In this document: positions 16,482-23,680 of the stretch, in pieces
Layout: the number at the start of each line of letters is the position of its first letter
Numbering within the stretch: position 1 is the first letter of the stretch
Origin: Clostridiales bacterium UBA4080
GTDB lineage: Bacteria; Bacillota; Clostridia; Lachnospirales; Vallitaleaceae
Assembly: GCA_002381865.1 (NCBI GenBank)
Contig: DFYO01000033.1
Location: 1 to 24,208 of the forward strand
Reading direction: 5' to 3'
DNA: 24,208 nt
Notes under the pieces: generated by a model
What the model was told of the DNA's origin: nothing
Database searches by the model: none
What the model saw: only the letters and a program-made list of their open reading frames with translations
Translations under genes and position numbers: made by a program

Positions 16482-17468
16482 TCATTCCAAACCTTTTAAG
16501 TATAATTCAAAATTACTCAGGTCGATTGAATATAAATCAGTATTAATAAAATCACTGCTATTTTCACCTTCAATTTCCTGCATAAGCTTTTGGATTGTAT
16601 AATAACCAATATCGTATGCATCTGGACAAATTGTACCATATACTACACCCCTTCTAATATAATCTAGGGTTTGAGGCATAGCACCATATCCTATCAGCTG
16701 AATATCTCCTACCTTATTATTATCTACAAGTACCTGTGCCACGCCTGGGGTAGATCTTTCATCCACACATATTATTAAGCTAGTCTTATTATTACTGGCT
16801 ATAGCTGACAAGGCTACCTTTTCTGTTTCAAACAATTCCGGATTGATTGAATATATATCTGTAATCTTAATTGATGGATATTTAGAAAACGAATCCATTA
16901 TCCCCTGAACAATAAGGTTTTTATACTGTTCTTCTCCCTTAATCTCTGAGTTCCCCAAAATAATAGCCACGTTTGCACTATCCTCAGCAGCTTTTACAGC
17001 CATGTTTCCAACCATTGATCCAATCGCATAGTTGTTTGAACCAATCATTGTAGTATTTGAAATTGTAAAATTATCATTTTCATAAACAACTATTTCTGTT
17101 TTATTTTTTTTGACCTTTTCAATAATACCTTGACTTTGTATCGAATCTACTGCTTTAAGCGCTATTCCGTCAATCCCTGCAAAAAGAGCAAGTTCAACAG
17201 CATTTTCTAGAGAATCGATATCTCCTGAAGAAACCTGAATAAATTCAGTAAATACACCTAACTCTTCTGACGCTGCTATGGCTCCCTGTTGAAAAAGATT
17301 GCCGAAATATTCATCCTTGTTCTGAATAAGAACCTGAAAATGATACTTTGGCTGCTCAATAAAATTTTTTTTCTCCTCTTGAAACCCTGACTCACTTAAT
17401 AATCTAATAAACATTACGGATATAAAAATCATCATGCCTGCCAGAGCAGCAAATATCCATCTCATCAT
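16482..17468 (-). CDS. Membrane-anchored periplasmic-binding-like protein, probable sensor partner
   Basis: This is a 328-aa protein: an N-terminal hydrophobic anchor (about 4-22) without a lipobox cysteine, then a type-1 periplasmic-binding fold (about 42-328). It has FQVLIQNKDEYFGNLFQQGA at the start and GIDGIALKAVDS and IGYGAMPQTLDYI further on. The XylF cleft motifs (RWxxDR, SYDR, TGQDA) are replaced, so its ligand differs or it binds a partner instead. It is the first gene of the sensing operon, directly before the kinase, the position of XylFII in the C. beijerinckii XylFII-LytS/YesN system. GAAGGG (17476-17481) precedes ATGATG, and either codon could start. I infer that it is a receptor rather than a transport protein. 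Confidence 0.8.
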   Translation of the reverse strand: MMRWIFAALAGMMIFISVMFIRLLSESGFQEEKKNFIEQPKYHFQVLIQNKDEYFGNLFQQGAIAASEELGVFTEFIQVSSGDIDSLENAVELALFAGIDGIALKAVDSIQSQGIIEKVKKNKTEIVVYENDNFTISNTTMIGSNNYAIGSMVGNMAVKAAEDSANVAIILGNSEIKGEEQYKNLIVQGIMDSFSKYPSIKITDIYSINPELFETEKVALSAIASNNKTSLIICVDERSTPGVAQVLVDNNKVGDIQLIGYGAMPQTLDYIRRGVVYGTICPDAYDIGYYTIQKLMQEIEGENSSDFINTDLYSIDLSNFELYLKGLE

Positions 17469-17525
17469 AGCATAGCCCTTCTTTTATTAAAGTATTTAAT
17501 TTATTTGGTATTTCTATTTATTTTT

Positions 17526-17554
17526 ATTATATTTTATCCCTGCCTAACAAGCAA
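17526..17554 (-). promoter_or_regulatory. Promoter of the sugar-sensing operon
   Basis: On the - strand: -35 TTGCTT (17549-17554), a 17-nt spacer and -10 TATAAT (17526-17531), leaving a leader of about 50 nt. Upstream lie two ATAACAA (TTGTTAT) copies 24 bp apart (17585-17591, 17609-17615) and a loose dyad, TTGA...TCAA (17606-17623), which are possible activator sites. Confidence 0.65.
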
Positions 17555-17639
17555 ATATAATTTTCTGTTTTGCTTTTCCTTCCAATAACAATGTAAATTT
17601 AGTTCTTGATAACAAATTGTCAAATTTAAAAAATTTGTT

Positions 17640-17668
17640 TTGAATTTTTCTTGATAGTTTGATACAAT
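17640..17668 (+). promoter_or_regulatory. Promoter of the NifU-like/GGGtGRT operon
   Basis: The -35 is TTGAAT (17640-17645), the spacer 17 nt and the -10 TACAAT (17663-17668). Start near 17675 leaves a 78-nt leader. It is divergent from the sensing-operon promoter. Confidence 0.65.
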
Positions 17669-17687
17669 AGCAATGTATGTTAATTCG

Positions 17688-17727
17688 GTAAAAACCTGCT
17701 TAGGGGTTTACTATATAACAGGTAAAA
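17688..17727 (+). promoter_or_regulatory. Leader with mutually exclusive hairpins
   Basis: AAACC (17692-17696) can pair with GGTTT (17705-17709), or ACCTG (17694-17698) with CAGGT (17719-17723). TTTAC (17707-17711) can pair with a GTAAA on either side (17689-17693 or 17722-17726). The structures cannot all coexist, a pattern typical of RNA switches, just before the AAGGAGA ribosome binding site (17740-17746). I know of no described RNA class that fits. Confidence 0.4.
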
Positions 17728-17752
17728 CTTTATTTAAGGAAGGAGATCTAAA

Positions 17753-18445
17753 ATGATTTATTCACATGAAGTTCAAAATATGTGTGTTGTTGCTAAAGGC
17801 GCAAAACACGGCCCAGCTCCAATTCCAGAAGAGGGCAAATGGGTAAAAGCATACGATGTTAAAGATATTTCCGGTTTAACACATGGTGTTGGCTGGTGTG
17901 CTCCACAACAAGGTGCATGTAAATTAACGCTTAACGTAAAAGATGGTATCATCGAAGAAGCATTAATTGAAACACTTGGATGTTCAGGAATGACACATTC
18001 AGCTGCAATGGCATCTGAAATTCTACCTGGAAAAACTTTATTAGAGGCATTAAACACTGACCTTGTTTGTGATGCTATTAATACTGCAATGAGAGAATTA
18101 TTTCTTCAAATCGTATACGGAAGAACTCAAACAGCTTTCTCTGAAGGCGGACTTCCAATCGGCGCAGGCCTTGAAGACCTTGGCAAAGGCTTAAGAAGCC
18201 AGGTTGGTACTATGTTTGGTACAAAGGACAAAGGTACTCGTTACCTCGAAATGGCTGAGGGCTATGTTCTTAGCATGGGATTAGATGAAAACAACGAAGT
18301 TATTGGTTATAAATTCGTTCACCTTGGCAAAATGATGGATATGGTTAAAGCAGGTAAAACTGCTGATGAAGCAATGGCAAGTGCAACTAGCCAATATGGC
18401 AGATATGACGATGCTGTTAAATACATCGATCCAAGACATGAATAA
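17753..18445 (+). CDS. NifU/IscU-like iron-sulfur scaffold family protein, partner of GGGtGRT protein
   Basis: This is a 230-aa cytosolic protein. Residues about 30-110 resemble the IscU/NifU scaffold core: CKLTLNVKDGIIEEALIETLGCSGMTH aligns with the IscU stretch from its first to second cysteine (MKLQ...GIIEDAR...GCGSA), giving Cys56 or Cys49 and Cys77. The third IscU cysteine has no equivalent: after Cys106 the protein has none. A C-terminal extension (about 140-230) is not found in IscU. Other cysteines are Cys11, 49 and 106. The start has AAGGAGA at 17740-17746. It is 25 nt from the GGGtGRT gene and shares its promoter and terminator. Iron-sulfur assembly is the usual database label, but the missing ligand makes a true scaffold role uncertain. 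Confidence 0.8.
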   Translation: MIYSHEVQNMCVVAKGAKHGPAPIPEEGKWVKAYDVKDISGLTHGVGWCAPQQGACKLTLNVKDGIIEEALIETLGCSGMTHSAAMASEILPGKTLLEALNTDLVCDAINTAMRELFLQIVYGRTQTAFSEGGLPIGAGLEDLGKGLRSQVGTMFGTKDKGTRYLEMAEGYVLSMGLDENNEVIGYKFVHLGKMMDMVKAGKTADEAMASATSQYGRYDDAVKYIDPRHE

Positions 18446-18470
18446 TCAATAATAATAGGAGGACGAAAAA

Positions 18471-19469
18471 ATGGCATTATTTGAAAGTTATGAAAGAAGA
18501 ATAGATAAAATCAATGCTGCTTTAAATGGCTTTGGTATCAAAAGTCTTGAAGAAGCTGAAGCAATTTGTAAGGAAAGAGGAATTGATGTAGCAGAGCTTG
18601 TTAAATCAATTCAGCCAATTTGCTTTGAAAATGCAGTTTGGGCATATATTGCTGGTGCTGCTATTGCAATTAAAAAGGGCTGTACTAAAGCATCTGATGC
18701 AGCTGCTGCTCTTGGAGAAGGTCTTCAGGCTTTCTGTATCCCAGGCTCTGTAGCTGACCAAAGACTTGTTGGTATAGGCCATGGTAATCTTGCTGCTATG
18801 CTTTTAAAGGAAGAAACTGATTGTTTTGCATTCTTAGCAGGACATGAATCCTTTGCTGCTGCTGAAGGCGCAATCGGTATTGCAAAATCTGCTAACAGAG
18901 TAAGAAAAGCTCCACTTAGAGTAATCTTAAACGGTTTAGGCAAGGATGCTGCATATATCATTTCTAGAATTAATGGCTTTACTTACGTAGAAACTGAATT
19001 AGATTATTATACAAATGAGCTTAAAATCATCAAGGAAATCCCATTTTCTAAGGGAGATAGAGCTGCTGTAAAATGTTATGGAGCAGATGATGTTCGTGAG
19101 GGTGTTTCAATTATGCACCATGAAAAAGTAGATGTTTCTATAACTGGAAACTCAACTAACCCTACTCGTTTCCAACATCCTGTTGCAGGAACATATAAAA
19201 AAGAATGTATCGAGCAAGGCAAGAAGTATTTCTCAGTTGCTTCAGGCGGCGGAACAGGAAGAACACTACATCCTGATAATATGGCTGCTGGTCCTGCTTC
19301 TTATGGTATGACAGATACTATGGGAAGAATGCATTCAGATGCACAATTTGCAGGGTCTTCATCAGTACCTGCTCACGTTGAAATGATGGGACTTATTGGT
19401 ATGGGTAATAACCCAATGGTAGGTGCTTCTGTAGCAGTTGCTGTTGCAATCGAAGAATCATACAAATAA
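18471..19469 (+). CDS. GGGtGRT family protein of unknown function
   Basis: This 332-aa soluble protein is named for its signature, present as GGGTGRT at residues 259-265, followed by LHPDNMAAGPASYGMTDTMG and a Gly/Ala/Met-rich C-terminus (MGNNPMVGASVAVAVAIEE). The N-terminal part has Ala-rich helices and Cys50 in SIQPICFENAVWAY. No transmembrane segment or signal peptide is visible. As far as I know the biochemical function is not established. The Gly-rich signature could be a phosphate or nucleotide loop, but it is not a canonical Walker A. AGGAGG (18457-18462) precedes the ATG. Linkage to the NifU-like gene suggests a shared complex or pathway, perhaps metal or sulfur handling in anaerobes; this is inference. 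Confidence 0.88.
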   Translation: MALFESYERRIDKINAALNGFGIKSLEEAEAICKERGIDVAELVKSIQPICFENAVWAYIAGAAIAIKKGCTKASDAAAALGEGLQAFCIPGSVADQRLVGIGHGNLAAMLLKEETDCFAFLAGHESFAAAEGAIGIAKSANRVRKAPLRVILNGLGKDAAYIISRINGFTYVETELDYYTNELKIIKEIPFSKGDRAAVKCYGADDVREGVSIMHHEKVDVSITGNSTNPTRFQHPVAGTYKKECIEQGKKYFSVASGGGTGRTLHPDNMAAGPASYGMTDTMGRMHSDAQFAGSSSVPAHVEMMGLIGMGNNPMVGASVAVAVAIEESYK

Positions 19470-19511
19470 ATCAATATTAATATCTAATCGAGTCAACACT
19501 TATCTAATAAT

Positions 19512-19552
19512 AAAATCACTGCCTTACAAAAATGTATAGCAGTGATTTTTTT
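19512..19552. terminator. Terminator after the GGGtGRT gene
   Basis: AAAATCACTGC (19512-19522) pairs with GCAGTGATTTT (19539-19549), with inner TACA/TGTA (19525-19528, 19533-19536), followed by TTT. Its symmetry allows use from the convergent - strand gene too. I see nothing more in 19553-19691. Confidence 0.88.
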
Positions 19553-19691
19553 AGTTTTGTACTATTTCAAGCAATTAAATAATAGCTTTTTTCTCTAAGC
19601 TTTGTCTTTTTCTCAAACAAGTAACCATTTTCCCCTGAGTATATATTGAGATATCTTTGATGTAGGGACCATTACTACGGATAAAAGAGTC

Positions 19692-20342
19692 TCAATCATC
19701 TTCATCCATAAACCAGCCCACTGTATTAGTTTCTTTATAATGAGATGTATCTGCAAGAAGATCATTTTTCAGCTTGCCGTTTTCAAATCTAAATTTTGTA
19801 AGTGAAGTCGGCTTTACATTTGGCCCCTCCCAAAACCTTTTTATCTCTCCTCCATGATTAATATAATTCAGAAGTGCCTTGATAATTATTGCATGAGCAA
19901 CAATCAAAACGTTATCGTTTGGGTGCTTATCTAATATTTCATCAAAAAAGCTCCCAACTCTTTTTGACAAATCCTCAAAGCCCTCCCCACTATCCGGAAT
20001 ATAATGCTCAGGTTTTTTCCAAAAATTAGTATGTTGCTTGGGATTGTTTTTTTCAACATCAGTTATCAGCTGCCCCTGCCAATCACCGAGGTTAATCTCT
20101 CTCAAATCATCTCGCGGTATTACCTTTATCTGTCTGTTACCTTTAATAATATTTGCAGTTTCCATCGCCCTAGGCAATGAACTTGAATAAATGATATCAA
20201 TTTTACTATTGATTAATCTTTCCGCAAGCCACTTTGCTTGTTTAATTCCCAATATAGTTAGCGGAGAATTTAACTGTCCTTGAATTCTCCTGACTATATT
20301 CCACTTTGTTTCTCCATGTCTTGTTATATATATTTTTCCCAT
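19692..20342 (-). CDS. Histidine phosphatase (phosphoglycerate mutase-like) family protein
   Basis: This 216-aa cytosolic enzyme has the 2H-phosphatase signature ITRHGETKWN, with the phosphohistidine at His9 and Arg8 beside it. It also has the second arginine in YSSSLPRAMETA, the acid residue in LREINLGDWQGQ and the second histidine in LIVAHAIIIKALL. This fits the GpmB/CobC/PhoE-like subgroup. It could dephosphorylate small phosphorylated metabolites; a mutase role is not indicated. GGAGGC (20347-20352) precedes the ATG. No partner genes are adjacent, and it has its own promoter. Confidence 0.88.
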   Translation of the reverse strand: MGKIYITRHGETKWNIVRRIQGQLNSPLTILGIKQAKWLAERLINSKIDIIYSSSLPRAMETANIIKGNRQIKVIPRDDLREINLGDWQGQLITDVEKNNPKQHTNFWKKPEHYIPDSGEGFEDLSKRVGSFFDEILDKHPNDNVLIVAHAIIIKALLNYINHGGEIKRFWEGPNVKPTSLTKFRFENGKLKNDLLADTSHYKETNTVGWFMDEDD

Positions 20343-20379
20343 TTATGCCTCCATGCTCAGCTCAGATATTATTATGAAG

Positions 20380-20421
20380 TATATACATGTATATAATATA
20401 CCTCCTCAAACCTATAGTCAA
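20380..20421 (-). promoter_or_regulatory. Promoter of the histidine phosphatase gene with palindrome
   Basis: On the - strand: -35 TTGACT (20416-20421), a 17-nt spacer and -10 TATTAT (20393-20398). The perfect 16-bp palindrome TATATACATGTATATA (20380-20395) covers the start site and part of the -10. Confidence 0.65.
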
Positions 20422-20510
20422 ACTGCTTAGGCAACTTTTTTATTTCTTCAAAATCTCTACTATCTCTTGCTTCTATGTTAATTTTTCTTTATTTTTACTA
20501 TTTATTAGTA

Positions 20511-20516
20511 TATAAT
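20511..20516 (+). promoter_or_regulatory. Probable -10 element of the HD-GYP gene
   Basis: TATAAT, with only a poor -35 (TTTATT, 20488-20493) at 17-nt spacing. Start near 20523 would give a leader of about 40 nt. Confidence 0.4.
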
Positions 20517-20564
20517 ATATTTAGATTTTACATTATATAAAATATAATCTTAAGAGGGACGGAT

Positions 20565-21653
20565 ATGGAAGAAATTCGAATGAATGTTTTAGATGTTCAA
20601 GAAGGAATGATGACTTCAAAAGATGTAATTAATGAGGAAGGTATCTTTTTAATTCCAAAGGATACTATTATCAATAAAAATCATATATTAAAACTACAGC
20701 TCTATCAAATGAATTATGTTTTTGTTTATGAAAGACCAGTTATAGACGAAGCTCATAAAAGCATTGCACCCATTGAAAAAACAGAAAAAGACATTAAGAT
20801 AACTCAATCAAAAGAATTTCAAGGGTTTATTAACAAATATATTTCTGGTGTTAGCTCTATAGAAAAAGAATTTTCAAAAGTAATTGATACAGCTTCCATT
20901 TCTTCTGAAAGTTTGACTGGTGTAATTGATTCCTTTATTACTGAGACAACCAATTCACAGCTTTTTTCATACCTATGCAGAGTCCAGACTGCTGATGATT
21001 CTACTTTCTCACATTCAATGAATGTCTCTATTTTAGCTACGATACTTGGCAAATGGTTAAAATGGAGTGAAAAGGATATCAATAATCTTTCTGTTGCAGG
21101 TCTGCTCCATGATATAGGCAAAACTAAGCTAGACCCAGCAATACTAAACAAAAAAGAACCCATTACTGATGCTGAATATGAATACCTCAAAACCCATACA
21201 ACTCTCGGCTATAAAATGGTTGCACAAGCTACTCTTGATAATGGAATAAAGCAGGCTGTTCTTTTGCACCATGAAAAAATGAATGGTTCCGGTTATCCAA
21301 TGAAACTGAATTGGGACCAGGTTCACAAATATGCCAAGGTAATATCAATTGTGGATATATATGACGCTCTTACCTCTGACAGACCTTATCATCAAAGGTA
21401 TCATCCTTTAAAAGCCATACAAATTTTGGAAGAGGAATACTATGGAGTTCTTGAAACAGATTATTTATATGTATTTTTAGAAAACGTTGCTCACAATTTT
21501 CTAGGAAATCAAGTTCTATTATCAACTGGTGAAGAAGCAAGAATAATATTTATTAATTCCCAATCCCCTTCTCATCCAATAGTACAGACAAAATCATCAA
21601 AGTTTATAGATCTTTTAAGCTATGACTTTATTAAAATCGAAAAGTTTTTATAA
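20565..21653 (+). CDS. HD-GYP domain protein, probable cyclic-di-GMP phosphodiesterase
   Basis: This 362-aa cytosolic protein has an N-terminal region (1-125) of the DUF3391-like or undefined type, with no receiver, GGDEF or membrane segment. The HD-GYP domain (about 140-310) follows. The metal-site residues all appear present: His150, His182-Asp183 in LLHDIGK, His211, His235 and His236 in HHEKMNGSGYP (GYP at 243-245) and the Asp of SIVDIYDALTSDRPYHQ. Intact HD-GYP domains degrade c-di-GMP, so it should lower that second messenger; the signal it reads is unknown. GAGGG (20554-20558) precedes the ATG. It is transcribed alone and convergently with the cyclophilin gene. Confidence 0.9.
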   Translation: MEEIRMNVLDVQEGMMTSKDVINEEGIFLIPKDTIINKNHILKLQLYQMNYVFVYERPVIDEAHKSIAPIEKTEKDIKITQSKEFQGFINKYISGVSSIEKEFSKVIDTASISSESLTGVIDSFITETTNSQLFSYLCRVQTADDSTFSHSMNVSILATILGKWLKWSEKDINNLSVAGLLHDIGKTKLDPAILNKKEPITDAEYEYLKTHTTLGYKMVAQATLDNGIKQAVLLHHEKMNGSGYPMKLNWDQVHKYAKVISIVDIYDALTSDRPYHQRYHPLKAIQILEEEYYGVLETDYLYVFLENVAHNFLGNQVLLSTGEEARIIFINSQSPSHPIVQTKSSKFIDLLSYDFIKIEKFL

Positions 21654-21725
21654 ATAATTTTGTTTTATAAGGATATCTGCTATTATTTAAATTTTTATAA
21701 AAAAATAATAATGCAATATATAATA

Positions 21726-21776
21726 AACCGCCTTCAAGGCAGACTTAATGTCTGAATGATTAGGCGGTTCTTCTTT
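21726..21776. terminator. Bidirectional terminator between the HD-GYP and cyclophilin genes
   Basis: AACCGCCT (21726-21733) pairs with AGGCGGTT (21762-21769), enclosing a second stem CAGAC/GTCTG (21740-21744, 21750-21754). CTTCTTT follows on the + strand and TTTATTATATATTG on the - strand. It serves two convergent genes. Confidence 0.75.
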
Positions 21777-21857
21777 ATAACCTTGTTTTAACTTTTATTG
21801 TGTTTTTTTGAAATAAGTGTTTCTAAAAAAAATCTAAAGGCTTATTTTCATAACTTG

Positions 21858-22382
21858 CTAAGCTTTATCAGGCTCCTCATAAACCACTCCAAAGGTTTCC
21901 ACTGTTACTTTAGCCATTATTTCAGGTTCATTTGGTCTGTCTGAATAATCTCTTTCTACAGCTACAATTCTTTGGGCTTCTTCTATTCCTTCTATTATTT
22001 TACCAAACGCTGCATATTGACCATCCAAATGTGGTGAATTTGCTACCATAATAAAAAACTGTGAACCAGCAGAGTCTGGATTTGCAGCTCTTGCCATCGA
22101 TAAAACTCCAGTACTATGTTTTAACTGATTTGCAAATCCATTTTTTGTAAACTCACCCTTAATACTATATCCTGGTCCTCCCATTCCTGTGCCATCAGGA
22201 CATCCTCCTTGAATCATAAAGCCTGGAATAACTCTGTGAAACTCCAATCCATCATAATAGCCCTTGTTAACTAAACTCACAAAATTATTCACTGTATTTG
22301 GTGCTATTTGTGGGTATAATTCCGCCTTCATAATATTACCGCTACCCATTTCAATTGTTACAACGGGATAATTCTTTTCCAT
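21858..22382 (-). CDS. Peptidyl-prolyl cis-trans isomerase, cyclophilin type
   Basis: This 174-aa cyclophilin catalyses proline isomerisation during protein folding. Catalytic Arg50 lies in FHRVIPGFMIQGG (48-60), and Phe55 and Gln58 complete the motif. The later signatures are LSMARAANPDSAGSQFFIM and HLDGQYAAFGKI. There is no signal peptide, so it is cytosolic. The length is that of single-domain bacterial PpiB. AAGGAAG precedes the ATG. The gene is monocistronic, and a TATAAT lies upstream on the - strand without a clear -35. Confidence 0.94.
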   Translation of the reverse strand: MEKNYPVVTIEMGSGNIMKAELYPQIAPNTVNNFVSLVNKGYYDGLEFHRVIPGFMIQGGCPDGTGMGGPGYSIKGEFTKNGFANQLKHSTGVLSMARAANPDSAGSQFFIMVANSPHLDGQYAAFGKIIEGIEEAQRIVAVERDYSDRPNEPEIMAKVTVETFGVVYEEPDKA

Positions 22383-22488
22383 ATTTCCACTTCCTTATTT
22401 TATAATATTTTTCAAACTATTATATCAAATATTTATTATAATTAAAAGCTTTCTCAGCACCTTTTTCTTTTATGAATTCTTTGCTTTC

Positions 22489-22517
22489 TTGTAGTTTTTA
22501 CTATGAAATGCTATAAT
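22489..22517 (+). promoter_or_regulatory. Promoter of the AI-2E family gene
   Basis: The -35 is TTGTAG (22489-22494), the spacer 17 nt and the -10 TATAAT (22512-22517) with an extended TG. An in-frame ATG at 22503 lies inside this promoter and so cannot be the start used. Confidence 0.65.
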
Positions 22518-22556
22518 TATTTATATCCTGAATTTTCTGACAAGAGGTGTTTATCT

Positions 22557-23657
22557 ATGAAAAAAGAGCTTAATTATTTTAAAATACTACTCTTCTCTGT
22601 TCTTTTGCTAATAATTGCAAAGTTTATTTTCGAGGGTAAAATTTCTGAAATTATTGCTGCGTTCAAACCTTTTATTTATGCTAGTATTTTTATATATTTG
22701 TTTGGTCCTATCGTGAATCTTTTGCAAAGCAAGACCAGACTTAGCAGAATATATGCTTTAATACTAACCTATATTGGATTTTTAATATTTTTAGCATCCT
22801 TTTTTTCACTTATAGCTCCTAGTATTATTGATAGTATACGTCTTTTGATAGCTAATGTTTCAGAATCCAATATTAATAATTTGATTGCCTATTTAAAAGA
22901 CTTGCCTATCATCTCAAATCTAATTGATTTTTCAAGCCTAGCTGCAATAATCACTCGTCTTGAAGAATTGCTTATTGAATACTCTTCAAATATTTTCAAA
23001 TACTCCAGCACCATACTTAATTCTATCGGAAGTATTTTAATAACTGTTATAATGATGATTTTCGGTTTATTAATGTCTTTTTATGCTTTAAGAGATACAG
23101 ATAATATAGCTACAAAAATGGAAAATATTATTTATGCATTTTTCAAAGAGGAATATGCTCTTAGAATAATACGAATTGCAAAGCTTACCGACAGCTCTAT
23201 CAAAAAATACCTGTTTGGGAAGCTATACACCTGTTTAATTATGGGTATCCTTACTGCAATTGCAATGACTATTGTAAATATTGTTACTCCATTAAATATA
23301 CCTTATATTCCTTTGATTTCACTTATTATAGGAATTTCAAATCTCATACCTTATATTGGCGCAATCTTTGGTACTACTCCCTGTATATTAATGGCCTTGC
23401 TATCCGGATTTTGGGAGGCTGTAGCATTGCTTGTTATTGTAGTAATAATACAACAAATCGACAACATTATTATTACTCCAAAAATCATTGGAGACACCGT
23501 TGGTCTCAAGCCTTTTTGGGTTATTGTTGCAATTTCAGTCGGCGGAGGCCTTTTCGGAATTACAGGCATGATATTAGCTGTGCCTTTTGTTTATGTATTC
23601 TTATTCTTAATTGAGGAAAAGGTTAATCTATACTTAAAAAACAAGTCAGCATCATAG
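22557..23657 (+). CDS. AI-2E family transporter (UPF0118 / YdiK-like membrane protein)
   Basis: This 366-aa protein has about seven to eight transmembrane segments. Two lie at the N-terminus, a long extracytoplasmic or amphipathic stretch follows (SLIAPSIIDSIRLLIANVSE through LLIEYSSNIFKYSS), and a C-terminal cluster ends in the family motif region: PYIPLISLIIGISNLIPYIG, QQIDNIIITPKIIGDTVGL, and then a Gly-rich helix pair. Members include TqsA, linked to AI-2 export, and Na+/H+ antiporter-like proteins, so the substrate is uncertain. I chose the ATG at 22557 because GAGG (22544-22547) precedes it and the upstream in-frame ATG lies between the -35 and -10 elements. Confidence 0.88.
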   Translation: MKKELNYFKILLFSVLLLIIAKFIFEGKISEIIAAFKPFIYASIFIYLFGPIVNLLQSKTRLSRIYALILTYIGFLIFLASFFSLIAPSIIDSIRLLIANVSESNINNLIAYLKDLPIISNLIDFSSLAAIITRLEELLIEYSSNIFKYSSTILNSIGSILITVIMMIFGLLMSFYALRDTDNIATKMENIIYAFFKEEYALRIIRIAKLTDSSIKKYLFGKLYTCLIMGILTAIAMTIVNIVTPLNIPYIPLISLIIGISNLIPYIGAIFGTTPCILMALLSGFWEAVALLVIVVIIQQIDNIIITPKIIGDTVGLKPFWVIVAISVGGGLFGITGMILAVPFVYVFLFLIEEKVNLYLKNKSAS

Positions 23658-23671
23658 CTTTTTTATAAGCT
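23656..23671 (+). terminator. Short weak hairpin after the AI-2E family gene
   Basis: AGCTT (23656-23660) pairs with AAGCT (23667-23671) across TTTTAT, followed by TTCTTCTTG. Five AT-rich pairs make a doubtful terminator. Confidence 0.3.
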
Positions 23672-23680
23672 TTCTTCTTG

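Noticed and set aside
17676..17735. preQ1-I riboswitch in the leader of the NifU-like operon
   Set aside because: The CCTG...CAGG stem followed by an A-rich tail is superficially similar, but the 20-nt loop is too long and the conserved loop bases are missing.
22503..22505. Upstream in-frame ATG for the AI-2E family gene
   Set aside because: It falls between a good -35 and an extended -10, lacks a ribosome binding site and adds 18 residues not typical of the family.
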